From the NCBI GenBank assembly GCA_037200985.1, contig JBBCGJ010000001.1:1588756-1652755 (forward strand): a DNA stretch of 64,000 bases. The letters are read 5' to 3'. Below, piece after piece: positions 44,386 through 53,832 of the stretch; positions within the stretch are counted from its first letter, which is position 1; each line of letters starts with the position of its first letter. The notes beneath the pieces were generated by a model, which was given only the letters and a program-made list of their open reading frames with translations, was not told where the DNA came from and did no database searches. A program made the translations under genes and the position numbers. Source of the stretch: Rhizomicrobium sp. Its GTDB lineage: Bacteria > Pseudomonadota > Alphaproteobacteria > Micropepsales > Micropepsaceae.

Positions 44386-44621
44386 ATCAATCGACTATGT
44401 AAGGCGGCCTCAATTTATCACGTCCGCGCGGTCCACCGTTGCAACGCTAGCAAACTTATCCCAACCGGAACATATTGTGAACACCCGCATGCACGCTATA
44501 ATCTGGATTGTTGAATCAGGTGAGTCGATTTCTGATTCCACGACCGTGCAGGGAAATTTTTTGAAACCACCACCTTCTTAGTCCTTGTTGGTGTTACGAG
44601 CCGGGGCCGCCGTGTGACGGA

Positions 44622-45962
44622 ATGCCGATTTTTTCCAATCGACAACTTCAAACTATGCTGGACCAGCTCGACCCGTGGCTCTCGAGTTCAAAGGCAAAAG
44701 ATCTGCTACGCCGGCTCAGAAGCGAGAATCCCGATCAGAGCATACCAAGCGAATACGAGCTCGCCTTGACATGGGGCGTCTCAAGAGTCGCCGCGCTTGA
44801 AATCGAAAAGCCTGCTGGTGCCAAATTTCCTGACCTGTTTTCTGCCGATCTTTTCGGCAGCGGGCCCACCTTCGTCGAAGTAACTGCTCTTTCCGACGCG
44901 CCTCTTTCAGACGAAGTGGCGATGAAACGTGCTGCCAACATCATATCGAACTATTGCAATTCGATTCGCGGAGGATCCGGCCGGCATTTGGTCTTTCAGT
45001 TTCTAGAAAAGAGTGGCAACGAGACTGTCATACGGAAGGGTCGATCTTACTCGACCTTCGTCCGCCGGCGTCTCATCACCCGCAGTTTTGATCTCGATGA
45101 TACGTTGCGCGAGCTGCTACGTCGTTGGCTTACCCAATCCGCGACACTGCCCGCGCTCACTCTCCGCAGCAAACATATCGGCGTTGTGATCACCTGGCAG
45201 GATCGGCCGCATGAACGTGTGAGGGCATTCTCGTTAATGCCTAGCGAAGCATACGATCTCCGCGACAATCCTCTTTATCGCGCGCTGAAGGACAAGGAGA
45301 GGTCGCAACTACGGAATGTGCCGCCCGGCGTGAGGCGAGGTATCTTCTTGGGAGACGCTGGATGTGCCCTGCTGCGCAACCTCAGACCAGGACGCAGCTG
45401 GTATGCGGTGCGCGGTGAGGACATCATTCGAACTTTTATGGCCGAGTCAGCTATCGACGTGGTCTGTGTGTTTTCACCAAAACGCCTAAACGAGAATTCA
45501 CTGGACGCGCTTTCTGATCCACGCGTTTGGCACCTGCATGTCTTTGATCGTCGGTCCGCCGTCCCCTCTGGCGAGTACGATCGTGTTCTCAAACTTCAGG
45601 AGCAGCTGCCGCCACCTCGATTGCATGGCTATCAAGCCCGCTCTTGGGTGCAAAATCGTCTATTCGATAGCGCCTACCTTCCAACAAATCTTACTTCCAA
45701 CCACAAGGGGTTAACTGTGAGAATATCAGCTAGAGGATTGCGGGATTTGCTTGCAGGTCACATTACGCATGACAAAATCATCGAGCGCCTCGTCGGAAAC
45801 GGAGAGTTCTTCAACGAGGCCGTTCGGTCTAGAGAGGTCATCTCGGACGTTCGTCTTGAACGCGGTGCGGACGGTTCCGACGACGACTACATTGTCATCC
45901 AATTTTCTCCCGACGTGAGTGTTGGCGGCTTGCGAATGCCTGCAAAGACAACGCCACGCTAG
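44622..45962 (+). CDS. hypothetical protein, possible nuclease-like N-terminus
   Basis: 446 residues, family not recognised. The N-terminal 120 residues contain 'PSEYELALTWGVSRVAALEI', 'FPDLFSADLFGSG' and 'PTFVEVTALSDAP', an E...D...ExT spacing that loosely recalls PD-(D/E)xK nucleases but lacks the lysine. The middle contains 'GVRRGIFLGDAGCALLRNLR'. No signal peptide or membrane segment. It stands between the HNH gene (divergent) and the RES gene (convergent), inside a defence-like region. The start codon has only a weak ribosome site. Confidence 0.7.
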   Translation: MPIFSNRQLQTMLDQLDPWLSSSKAKDLLRRLRSENPDQSIPSEYELALTWGVSRVAALEIEKPAGAKFPDLFSADLFGSGPTFVEVTALSDAPLSDEVAMKRAANIISNYCNSIRGGSGRHLVFQFLEKSGNETVIRKGRSYSTFVRRRLITRSFDLDDTLRELLRRWLTQSATLPALTLRSKHIGVVITWQDRPHERVRAFSLMPSEAYDLRDNPLYRALKDKERSQLRNVPPGVRRGIFLGDAGCALLRNLRPGRSWYAVRGEDIIRTFMAESAIDVVCVFSPKRLNENSLDALSDPRVWHLHVFDRRSAVPSGEYDRVLKLQEQLPPPRLHGYQARSWVQNRLFDSAYLPTNLTSNHKGLTVRISARGLRDLLAGHITHDKIIERLVGNGEFFNEAVRSREVISDVRLERGADGSDDDYIVIQFSPDVSVGGLRMPAKTTPR

Positions 45963-46071
45963 TGGCGATGTTCGCCATGGTGGTGCGGTACATGGCTAGC
46001 CAAAAAGAAAGCGCCAACTTGAGCAGACCGGCCGTCCAGGCCATTTTTGGCAGGGCTCAAGCGCTGACACG

Positions 46072-46878
46072 CTACTTCGTAGATGCGAACCAGTCATTTC
46101 CGGATTGCTCAAATTCGACGGACAACTTGTTGATCGTGTAGGGCGCACAGCTACATATCTCGGCGTCGTGGACGTCGAATAGCACGATATTGTAGCCGGG
46201 ATCTCCAAAGCTGCTCCGATAGACAATGCCTTCATAGCCCGTCTCTCGAAAGGCCTCAGCTAGAATTTGTGTCGGAACATAGTCATAGGTCTCTTCCGAC
46301 CGAGATACAGGGCGCGAGAACGCGCTGTCGATGTCGGTCCACACTGCCCGCCGTTTGGTGTCGCGATCCACGGACGCCTCGCCCATGAGTTGCTCCATCG
46401 TAAGCAGCCCAAAGCCAAATTGCTCGTGCCCTTTGGTGAGGTCCAACGCTCTAACGTCTCGTCTCACTTCGAATTGCGCTACAGAAACGCCAGCTCCCAG
46501 CCACGGTCGCACTTCCGAGACAGCGGTTAACTTCTGTGACGCCAGATAAAGATAGGCGATCCCACTTGGATTCGCCCTGCCCGCTTGAACTTTCTCACTG
46601 TTGGGCATCATCCGGTCGAGGGCATGTCCAACAATCTCGATACGCTCAGCGCCGTCGTCATCCTGAAATACGCGCTCTTCGACGTCCAGTTGTGCCCGAT
46701 AGAGAATCAAACCCTTGTTAATGGTGAGGTCGCGGACGGGCGCGGTCGCCAACACCGTCTGAATAAACGCCCTCGATGCCGGGTCGGTGGCGTAACGACG
46801 CTCCCGGCGCACGCGCCGCGCAAATTCCTGGTAGCTCTTCCAGGACGCAAATTCCGGCGTAGCGGGTTCATCCATCAT
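46072..46878 (-). CDS. RES-domain protein (predicted NAD+ phosphorylase toxin)
   Basis: 268 residues. RES-domain core: Arg in 'NKGLILYRAQLD', 'GRANPSGIAYLYLASQKLTA' (Tyr) and 'AVSEVRPWLGAGVSVAQFEV' (Glu). The fold resembles ADP-ribosyltransferases, and characterised members destroy NAD+. An N-terminal extension of about 60 residues precedes the domain. The usual Xre-DUF2384 antitoxin is not adjacent, so it may be an unpaired effector of the neighbouring locus or regulated in trans. Ribosome site AAGGAGG lies 8 bases before the ATG. Divergent from the GHKL-kinase gene. Confidence 0.82.
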   Translation of the reverse strand: MMDEPATPEFASWKSYQEFARRVRRERRYATDPASRAFIQTVLATAPVRDLTINKGLILYRAQLDVEERVFQDDDGAERIEIVGHALDRMMPNSEKVQAGRANPSGIAYLYLASQKLTAVSEVRPWLGAGVSVAQFEVRRDVRALDLTKGHEQFGFGLLTMEQLMGEASVDRDTKRRAVWTDIDSAFSRPVSRSEETYDYVPTQILAEAFRETGYEGIVYRSSFGDPGYNIVLFDVHDAEICSCAPYTINKLSVEFEQSGNDWFASTK

Positions 46879-47086
46879 GGTTCACATCCTCCTTGGTCGG
46901 GCCTGACGGCCAGATAACGGCAGGGCTGTGGCCACAGCAACCCAAGACCGGGCGCCCCGACTGCCCTCTTGGGAGCGGCCTTGGCAGGGAGGCGTTTCGC
47001 GACCGGTTCCGTGTATTATCCCCGGCAAATCAGTGGACCCTCCCAGGCCTAGCGATGGCCGAACACGAGCAAACGGATTTCTGGCA

Positions 47087-49654
47087 GTGACCACAGGCGA
47101 ACAACATCTGCGAGTCGGCGCCCACGTGCTCGTGCAGCTCGGCAGCGAACTGGTGACCGATGCCGAGCAGGCAATTCTGGAGTGTGTTAAGAACTCATAT
47201 GATGCCGACGCGCCGTGGTGTCGGATCGAGATTGATACCAGGGAATGCGGAAAAACCACCGAGACTGGGCCCGCCAGCCTACGTCAGTTCGCAGCGCCGT
47301 TTGAGACCGTAACAGTCGAATTCGTGAACGGCACGCCAGAGAGCACCGCCGGCGGCAAGACGGATGCGCAGGCTGTGACACGCCAGCTACACTATAAAGG
47401 GCGCGTTACCATCGAAGACAGCGGAGACGGATTGTCCGTCGACAGTATTCGCAACTCGTGGCTCGTCATCAGCCATTCAGACAAGCGCGCCGGCCGTGAT
47501 GCACGAAAGCAGAAGACGAAACTCGGTCGCACACCTCTTGGTGATAAGGGCTTGGGTCGACTCGGCTCGATGAAACTGGGCGACATACTGCGGATTGAAA
47601 CCAGCACCGGAGAAGACCAGCCCCTGGCGATCGCGCAGTTCAGATGGACCGACTGCGAGTCAGCGTCCATTGTCGAAGACATCCCTGTGTATACCGAAGT
47701 CCGCGAGAACACAGACAGATTCAAGGGTACGCGCGTTTCCGTTCTTGGCTTACGCGATCTGGACGACTGGCGCCGAAAGGATCGCATTCACGAAGTTACG
47801 CGAAGTTTGGCACGACTGATTTCGCCGTTCGAGGTGACATCGACGTTTCCCGTCGGCATTTCTCTGGACGGGGTCGACTATTCGCTTGTTACGATCACGG
47901 AGGAACTCCTCAACCGTGCGATGGCCGAATTTACGTTTGCTTGGACGCGCGATGCCACGTCCGGAGAGCCCCTGTTGGTCGCAGAGGCACGCATTCAGAA
48001 ACAATTGCTTATGTCGCGACGCTCAAAGAATTTGAAGGCACGCACGGAAATCGTCTTCGACGTCGACGGCGGAGCCGGCTTCGCCGAATACCTTCCGACC
48101 TACAATCGCCTCAAGCCGTTCCAAATGGATCCCATTAGCCTTGAAGGCCGCTGGTTCGCCACGCTTAAGCGGACGTACCGCCTGTCGGAGATCACATCGG
48201 GACAGGGAGCGGCAATACAGGATCCTGGTCCGTTCTCCGGAGCCTTTTATTTCTTTCACCTCGATGCGTCGGATGAACCCGACGAGGGAGCGCCCGCGGG
48301 GATCCCCATCGACAAGACTCTAATAAAGAGTATGTCTGGCATCTCGATACTGCGAGATGGCTTTCGCGTTCGATCCCATGGCGACTGGCTCGAACTCTCT
48401 TCAGGCATGACGTCCGGTAGTACCTACAGCATGCGTCCAGAGAATACGGTTGGATATTTCGCGCTCACGGGCGAAAACAATTATCTTCTGACCGAAAAAT
48501 CCGACCGCGAAGGCTTCGTGGAAGACGCGGCCTATCGCGGGTTCTATGTAGTGGCCACGACGTGTCGAGACTTCGCAAATGATGCGCTGGAGCAAGTGCG
48601 CCGTGCTCTCGATGACTACGCTCGGGCGAAAGTGGTGCCGAAGGGTGCGCCTATGGCAGCTACGCCCGAGGCGTCGTTTCAGGTGGTAGAGGAAAACCTT
48701 CGGTCAGCGCGCGAGGCTCGGACAGAAGCTGACGCCGTCGCTGCAACACTTCAGACAGAAATCGAGAAACTTGAGAAAGATGCTACGACGGATCGTTCCG
48801 GGGCCACGGCACGAGCGCTGAAGATGGCATCAAACGCCGCTCGCGCAATCGAAGTTGTGCGAACCAAGCTCACATCCGGGTCACTACCGCCCTACGACCT
48901 CTTGCGTTTGAAGCAGGAATTCGACATCCGAAGTGAACAAACACTTTCCCTGCTCGAGAGCGCAGCTGTGGGGCTTAGCGCGCGAGGACTCTCGCACGAA
49001 CTTCGGACCCATTTGACCGAAATTCGGCAAAGCGTCTCGTCCATCGAGAAGACTGCAAAGAAGGGCAGCGCGCCCGCCAACGCAATCCTGCCATACCTGC
49101 GATCGATCCGCGCGTCTTGCGGCGCCATTTCAAACGCAGCCGCGCTCATCGACCCCATGCTACCGCGGACAAGGACGGCAAAGCAGATCATCGAACTCAA
49201 GCCGTTGGTCGAAGAGTATATAAAGACCCGAATTGGCACGCTGGATGGCGCCGGAATTAGGACCGTCATTGCCGGCGCGGGAAGAACCGTGCGCGCGAAC
49301 CGCTCGCGCCTCATCCAGGTCATCGACAACCTCGTTCGTAACAGTGTCTATTGGCTTCGTCGCGCGGACGCCGCGGGCGAGCAGAGCCGGCCAAAGATCA
49401 TCGGTTTCGATCTCACACGTGTCGGGTTCACGATCTGGGATAGTGGGCCCGGTGTGGACCCGCGGTACGAAGACTCGCTCTTCGAGATGTTTGTAACGGC
49501 GAAGCCGAAGCAAGATGGCCAGGGACTGGGTCTCTTCATCATTCGGCAGCTCCTCGTGAACGACGGTTGTGATGTCGTCTTGGCGAAGGATCGCAATGCT
49601 GACGGGCGCCGCTACAAATTCGCGGTGAACCTGTCACCTTACCTAAAAGAGTAG
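47087..49654 (+). CDS. MORC-type GHKL ATPase fused to histidine kinase
   Basis: 855 residues from GTG 47087; in-frame starts further up exist but add unconserved sequence. N-terminal GHKL ATPase of MORC/Hsp90 type: N-box 'AILECVKNSYDADA' (Asn36), G1 'VTIEDSGDGLSVD', G2 'LGDKGLGRLGSMKLGD'. A middle transducer region leads to a coiled-coil ('EENLRSAREARTEADAVAAT'), then a kinase half: H-box 'ARGLSHELRTHLTEIRQS' with His637, N-box 'VIDNLVRNSVYWLRRA', G1 'WDSGPGVDP', F-box 'FEMFVTAKP', G2 'QDGQGLGLFIIRQLL'. Two ATPase modules in one chain. It should phosphorylate the receiver protein encoded six bases downstream. Confidence 0.85.
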   Translation: MTTGEQHLRVGAHVLVQLGSELVTDAEQAILECVKNSYDADAPWCRIEIDTRECGKTTETGPASLRQFAAPFETVTVEFVNGTPESTAGGKTDAQAVTRQLHYKGRVTIEDSGDGLSVDSIRNSWLVISHSDKRAGRDARKQKTKLGRTPLGDKGLGRLGSMKLGDILRIETSTGEDQPLAIAQFRWTDCESASIVEDIPVYTEVRENTDRFKGTRVSVLGLRDLDDWRRKDRIHEVTRSLARLISPFEVTSTFPVGISLDGVDYSLVTITEELLNRAMAEFTFAWTRDATSGEPLLVAEARIQKQLLMSRRSKNLKARTEIVFDVDGGAGFAEYLPTYNRLKPFQMDPISLEGRWFATLKRTYRLSEITSGQGAAIQDPGPFSGAFYFFHLDASDEPDEGAPAGIPIDKTLIKSMSGISILRDGFRVRSHGDWLELSSGMTSGSTYSMRPENTVGYFALTGENNYLLTEKSDREGFVEDAAYRGFYVVATTCRDFANDALEQVRRALDDYARAKVVPKGAPMAATPEASFQVVEENLRSAREARTEADAVAATLQTEIEKLEKDATTDRSGATARALKMASNAARAIEVVRTKLTSGSLPPYDLLRLKQEFDIRSEQTLSLLESAAVGLSARGLSHELRTHLTEIRQSVSSIEKTAKKGSAPANAILPYLRSIRASCGAISNAAALIDPMLPRTRTAKQIIELKPLVEEYIKTRIGTLDGAGIRTVIAGAGRTVRANRSRLIQVIDNLVRNSVYWLRRADAAGEQSRPKIIGFDLTRVGFTIWDSGPGVDPRYEDSLFEMFVTAKPKQDGQGLGLFIIRQLLVNDGCDVVLAKDRNADGRRYKFAVNLSPYLKE

Positions 49655-49660
49655 CGTGCC

Positions 49661-51499
49661 ATGGATGTTGGCGATGCGCTCAAGATCCTTGGCTCCAAGA
49701 CTGTCGTCTGGATCGACGACAAGTTCAACGACACATCCGACCAACTCGCAGGCTTGCTATTGCGCAATCGCGAGATTGCGTCCGGATTGGGCTTCCAAGA
49801 ACTCGCGGAGACCTTCGCCCTGGCGCAGGTCGATGAGGATCGCGCCAATATTCAGATGGCCGATATCTTAGGAAGTCTCGATCTGGCGCGCCTAAAGGCG
49901 ATTCGCAAGGCGTTCTTCGAGCAGGAAAACATCGCGGAGCAGTTTCCTACAAATGAACTCTCCGACGAGGCCGTAAGCCAGGTCTGTAAGGTTCTTCAGG
50001 TCCCGCCGGAAAATCGGTGGACATTTGACCGCGCCGCCGAAGAAATCCAGAAAGTGCAGGACGGTGACGACGACGGTACGACGTATATTGTCGATCTGAA
50101 CGAAGCGGGCGGCTCCAGCACGCGTGGCTTGGAGATTCTTCAGCAGCTATGGACCCGAAAATCAAAGGGCAATCCCTTTATCCTGACCCATGAGGCCACG
50201 GTCGCTACAGAAGGACAACGAGAGGCTGAGCTCAGAGCAACATTAGCGCGAGATGGGGGTGATGCACTCGGACTCCCAATATGCGTGATCGCTAAGGAGC
50301 GGCTTTTCGATTTCGAGAATGCAGAGGCGCTCAACACGGCGCTCGTCACTGCGATCAAGCGCGCGGGCCTTCGCCGCTCGCTTTTCGAAGTCATCGACCG
50401 CGCACGCGGCAAGATTGATCAGTCGTTCCGTGACGCCGCTGACAAGTTGTTGAGCGTACCGCCGGAGCAACTGGAAGCATTCGTCTTCGAGCGCGGCTAC
50501 AAGGAAGGTGTTTCAGAACTGCACGTCGTCGAGCGGATCATCACCGCGCAACTTGGCCAAGACATGCGGATGTTCTTCGGAACAGATGAAGCGGCTCTTC
50601 GAAGCGTCTATCGCCTACGTGACCTGCGCGAGATCCCTCTGCCCATAGAGAACGTCGTCCCGGATGAAAATCTAGCGCGATTTCGAAAGGCGGAGATCTG
50701 GGAAGACGAGGAGTTGATAAACCGCAGCTACTCACCTATTGCATGCGGGGATGTCTTTGAATATGACCGCGGAGAAAAGGAGACTGCGGCCAATCCACGG
50801 CGCTTCGTGGTCCTTGCTCAGCCTTGCGATATCGCGCTGAGGCCCAATGGGAAGAGGGCCCACGATTTAGCGTTCCTCGCGCAATTGAAGAAAGGTGACG
50901 CCGCACAAGCGACAGGGAAAGTGTATCCGCTCCCGTTCAAATTGGACGGCGAGCAATGGCTCTGCAGCTTTCATGATGTCACGGTCGTGAGACTATCTGT
51001 CCTCGACCTCGCGTCATTTCGCCATGACGGAAGAGTCCGCGTCGATGATGGTCACGGCGCGCCGCATGGTCTCCTCGCATCCCAACACAAGATCTATGGT
51101 CGCCGCACTGCACCAGCGACAAAAGTCCTTGCGGCCGCGACAGCAGTAAAGGGCGGTGGATTGCTTACCGATGGCCTCCAGCTATGCGTCTCCCAAGACA
51201 GTCCTTTCAAAAAGGTCTTCTGTCCGACATTCGAGCCCGTTCGCGATCCCAAGCCCGAGGACGATCCGTCGGACAATCTGAAACGCGTGACGTGGCGCCT
51301 GCGTCGCCGTGGCCGAATCCGTCACCCCTATGTCGCTGCGTTGCTGGATCAGTACTTAGAAGTCATTGGCCGGCATGCCTTTGATCTCGACTTCATGGAT
51401 GTCGACATCGTTAATCCTGCAGAAAGCGAAGCGTCGGCAGTGGTTGAATCCTCGGCTGCGCCGATCGCCGCAGTGTCAGGCGGCGACCAAGCCCAATAG
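49661..51499 (+). CDS. atypical response-regulator protein with large C-terminal region
   Basis: 612 residues. The N-terminal 230 residues read as an enlarged receiver domain: acidic pair Asp19-Asp20 in 'KTVVWIDDKFND', phospho-acceptor Asp145 in 'TYIVDLNEAGG', Thr176 in 'PFILTHEAT' and Lys212 in 'ICVIAKERL'. About 90 extra residues lie between the first and third strands. The C-terminal 380 residues show no HTH or known enzyme; they contain 'RRFVVLAQPCDIALRPNGKR' and 'CSFHDVTVVRLSVLDLASFR'. Six bases after the GHKL-kinase stop, so co-translated. Probable output protein of that kinase. Confidence 0.8.
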   Translation: MDVGDALKILGSKTVVWIDDKFNDTSDQLAGLLLRNREIASGLGFQELAETFALAQVDEDRANIQMADILGSLDLARLKAIRKAFFEQENIAEQFPTNELSDEAVSQVCKVLQVPPENRWTFDRAAEEIQKVQDGDDDGTTYIVDLNEAGGSSTRGLEILQQLWTRKSKGNPFILTHEATVATEGQREAELRATLARDGGDALGLPICVIAKERLFDFENAEALNTALVTAIKRAGLRRSLFEVIDRARGKIDQSFRDAADKLLSVPPEQLEAFVFERGYKEGVSELHVVERIITAQLGQDMRMFFGTDEAALRSVYRLRDLREIPLPIENVVPDENLARFRKAEIWEDEELINRSYSPIACGDVFEYDRGEKETAANPRRFVVLAQPCDIALRPNGKRAHDLAFLAQLKKGDAAQATGKVYPLPFKLDGEQWLCSFHDVTVVRLSVLDLASFRHDGRVRVDDGHGAPHGLLASQHKIYGRRTAPATKVLAAATAVKGGGLLTDGLQLCVSQDSPFKKVFCPTFEPVRDPKPEDDPSDNLKRVTWRLRRRGRIRHPYVAALLDQYLEVIGRHAFDLDFMDVDIVNPAESEASAVVESSAAPIAAVSGGDQAQ

Positions 51500-51535
51500 C
51501 GCCAGCCCAATACAACACGGCCAACGCCAGTCGAC

Positions 51536-52270
51536 TCAGTGCTCCCGTTTTCGGAAACGCTGTTGTGATCTCGCGGACATTCTCGTCAGCGATGGGCCGA
51601 TGGTGGAATCGCGAGCGGGATTCTGAGGGAAGTCTTCGAAGATCGTAACCAATTTCATGTCGTTGACGGCCAGCGTCTTCATCGCCGGGATCGGACCGCG
51701 GTTGTCCAGCTTCAAGTCGAATATCAGCCCGCAGACGATGAACCGCCAAAAGCGCAGTCGCTCTTCACGATAAGCAAAAGGCAGCGTCCCCATGTTGAGA
51801 AGAGCCCCGCTGCGATCCTGATACCCATGCCGTGAGATGAGCAACAAGGGGTCAAAGGCGCCACCTCGAAACAGCATCTCCTCCAATTTGGCGGCGTAAG
51901 GCCCAAGCAATTTGCCTGGATTACCTTGCGTACGGGACGCCGCAAAACGCCATACACAGGCGCTCGCAAACCCGACCAGTCGTTCCGGCTGGGGATTTTC
52001 GATCACCGCCCGAACTTTCCCCGCGCGCAGTTGGGTGAGAAACGCTTTGCAAAATACTGCGCCATATTCGTCATAGATCCCGAAGTCGGCCTCGTGCTCC
52101 GCGCACAATATTGACTTGTCCCAATGTCCCGACTGGAGGATTTGGTAACCGATGCCTGACGGCGCGTTGGCGATGATCGGCTTGTTGGGTCGCTTAGCAG
52201 CGTGGAAAAGACTGCGCGGAATGATGTGAGATTTTACGGTATTGCTGGCGCCGCAAATAACACAAATCAT
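51536..52270 (-). CDS. HNH-like zinc-binding endonuclease domain protein
   Basis: 244 residues from ATG 52270 (a GTG at 52318 is the alternative and would overlap the methyltransferase). Treble-clef HNH-like N-terminus: 'CVICGASNTVKSHIIPRSLF' and 'SILCAEHEADFGIYDEYG', giving CxxC...H...CxxH. The rest contains 'EEMLFRGGAFDPLLLISRHG' and no recognised domain. Last gene of the leftward RHH-methyltransferase-HNH operon, 16 bases after the methyltransferase. Plausibly the restriction partner of that enzyme. Its end is only 37 bases from the end of the receiver gene. Confidence 0.72.
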   Translation of the reverse strand: MICVICGASNTVKSHIIPRSLFHAAKRPNKPIIANAPSGIGYQILQSGHWDKSILCAEHEADFGIYDEYGAVFCKAFLTQLRAGKVRAVIENPQPERLVGFASACVWRFAASRTQGNPGKLLGPYAAKLEEMLFRGGAFDPLLLISRHGYQDRSGALLNMGTLPFAYREERLRFWRFIVCGLIFDLKLDNRGPIPAMKTLAVNDMKLVTIFEDFPQNPARDSTIGPSLTRMSARSQQRFRKREH

Positions 52271-52286
52271 TGGGATTGACGGCTGC

Positions 52287-53570
52287 TCAATTGGCCCTTT
52301 GCTCAACAAGCGGTTCACTCTGTTGCATGCGGTCGTAAGTCATCGGACGTGCTTGTCCCTGCCGCCGCCTGTGGAACAGCACAACTTCTTGAGAGCCTGG
52401 CGTTACACCACGCTGGTCGCTGTACCACCGGCGACCAGGTACTTGACGCCAAAGCCGGCCATCATCACAACACGACAAGCTCTTCAAGAAGACCTCGGTT
52501 AACCCAGCTTCTTCCATTGTGGCGAGATAGCGATCCAACTGCCACTCCGGCTGAGAAAATGCCAACATCTGAACGATGACGGTATCCTCACCTGCCAACG
52601 CGGCGGTCGATGCAAATGTGGATCGCACGTTGTCAAAGTACGTCTTGAGTTCAGGATATTTTCGATCGCCCATTGTATAGAAACTGCTGCCGGCGCCATC
52701 CAGCTTGTTTGCGATCATGAAGGGCAGCGGTGCTTCTTTGCGTCCATCAACCTGCCAGCGATGGTACAGGACATGGACCCCCGGGTAGGGGGGCGAGGTC
52801 AGCACGAGTTTTGGCTGCGACCAGCCTTTCAGCCGATCATCATCTTCCATCCCAGCCGCCGACCGGTTGAGGACAGTTATCTTTGGCTGAGCCACGCCAG
52901 ACACTGTCACCGCGACGATCAGAGCCTCGGCGCCGATGATCATCTCTGTCGCAGTCGCGGAGAGTACCGTCCGAAACTCCTCGATGGTGGGCAAGTGTTT
53001 CCGTCCATCCAACGCCCATTGCGCTGTCCGAAGGACAGCGCAGCGCGCGAAGGCAACGAGTGAGGCGGCACTCAGGCGATCTGCGCTGGCCAACGCTTGG
53101 TCGATCGCCTTGCTCAGCCGCCATCGGCTCGGGTGATCGAGATGCTTATAATACCCGAGCTCTTCGTAGGCGGCAGAGCGCGAGGACGATTTCCTGATAT
53201 CGACCGCCGCTTTGACACGCGCGGTCCAAGCTTTCAGCCTCAAGATTTCAAGCGGACTGAACACCGTCGTCTTAGTGCTCGTGACAAACTCCGCAAGCGT
53301 GCTGATATCCACGCCAATTGCATTTCGGCCCAGCGCGAGCGCTTCGACGAGCGTCGTGCCACCGCCGACATGGGGATCGAGGCAAACATCTCCAACGTCC
53401 GTGAAGGCCTCGATCGCAGCCCGCACGAATTCGGGGCTGAACCGCGCGGGATATTTGTAGTAGCCATGCGTGAGGCCTTTGACGGGTGCCGCCGATCGCG
53501 CACCGGAGATAAGTGCGATTTCGGCATCGACCGACAAGTCGAGGTACATCCGCTTCGGTAGCCGCTTCAT
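52287..53570 (-). CDS. DNA (cytosine-N4/adenine-N6) methyltransferase
   Basis: 427 residues. 'KGLTHGYYKYPARFSPEFVR' and motif I-like 'VCLDPHVGGGTTLVEALALG' followed by 'NAIGVDIS' give the AdoMet site; the catalytic motif IV is 'LVLTSPPYPGVHVLYHRWQ' (SPPY, typical of N4-cytosine and beta-class enzymes). The order, AdoMet site first and catalytic motif later, can be read directly; recognition sequence unknown. Start has GGGGAAA upstream. Flanked by an RHH gene and an HNH gene in one operon. Confidence 0.85.
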   Translation of the reverse strand: MKRLPKRMYLDLSVDAEIALISGARSAAPVKGLTHGYYKYPARFSPEFVRAAIEAFTDVGDVCLDPHVGGGTTLVEALALGRNAIGVDISTLAEFVTSTKTTVFSPLEILRLKAWTARVKAAVDIRKSSSRSAAYEELGYYKHLDHPSRWRLSKAIDQALASADRLSAASLVAFARCAVLRTAQWALDGRKHLPTIEEFRTVLSATATEMIIGAEALIVAVTVSGVAQPKITVLNRSAAGMEDDDRLKGWSQPKLVLTSPPYPGVHVLYHRWQVDGRKEAPLPFMIANKLDGAGSSFYTMGDRKYPELKTYFDNVRSTFASTAALAGEDTVIVQMLAFSQPEWQLDRYLATMEEAGLTEVFLKSLSCCDDGRLWRQVPGRRWYSDQRGVTPGSQEVVLFHRRRQGQARPMTYDRMQQSEPLVEQRAN

Positions 53571-53625
53571 GCTTTTCCCCTGTCGTGAAGGCTAGCACAC
53601 AAGACCTGTCGACCGGTTACCGCCA

Positions 53626-53823
53626 TCACTTCGCCCTCCTCTGGCGGTTTCGCCCATTCAGGTAGTCGCGTACAGCCTGTTCGGTGATCAGATACGCAGG
53701 CCGCTCCTCATCCAAAGCCGCGATCTTCAGTCTTCGAATGACGTCTTGTGGCAGATAAACCAGAAACGACTTGCGCCCATCCGGTCGCGACCGCGTCACA
53801 GCATGGGCGGAGGCTTTCGTCAT
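53626..53823 (-). CDS. ribbon-helix-helix protein (CopG/Arc-like)
   Basis: 65 residues: 'GRKSFLVYLPQDVIRRLKIA' and then 'ALDEERPAYLITEQAVRDYL', an RHH fold with the strand 'SFLVYLP' and two helices, followed by a basic tail. Likely autoregulator of the operon it heads (RHH, methyltransferase, HNH). An 11-bp inverted repeat lies right upstream at the expected operator position. Confidence 0.78.
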   Translation of the reverse strand: MTKASAHAVTRSRPDGRKSFLVYLPQDVIRRLKIAALDEERPAYLITEQAVRDYLNGRNRQRRAK

Positions 53824-53832
53824 ATCCCTATT

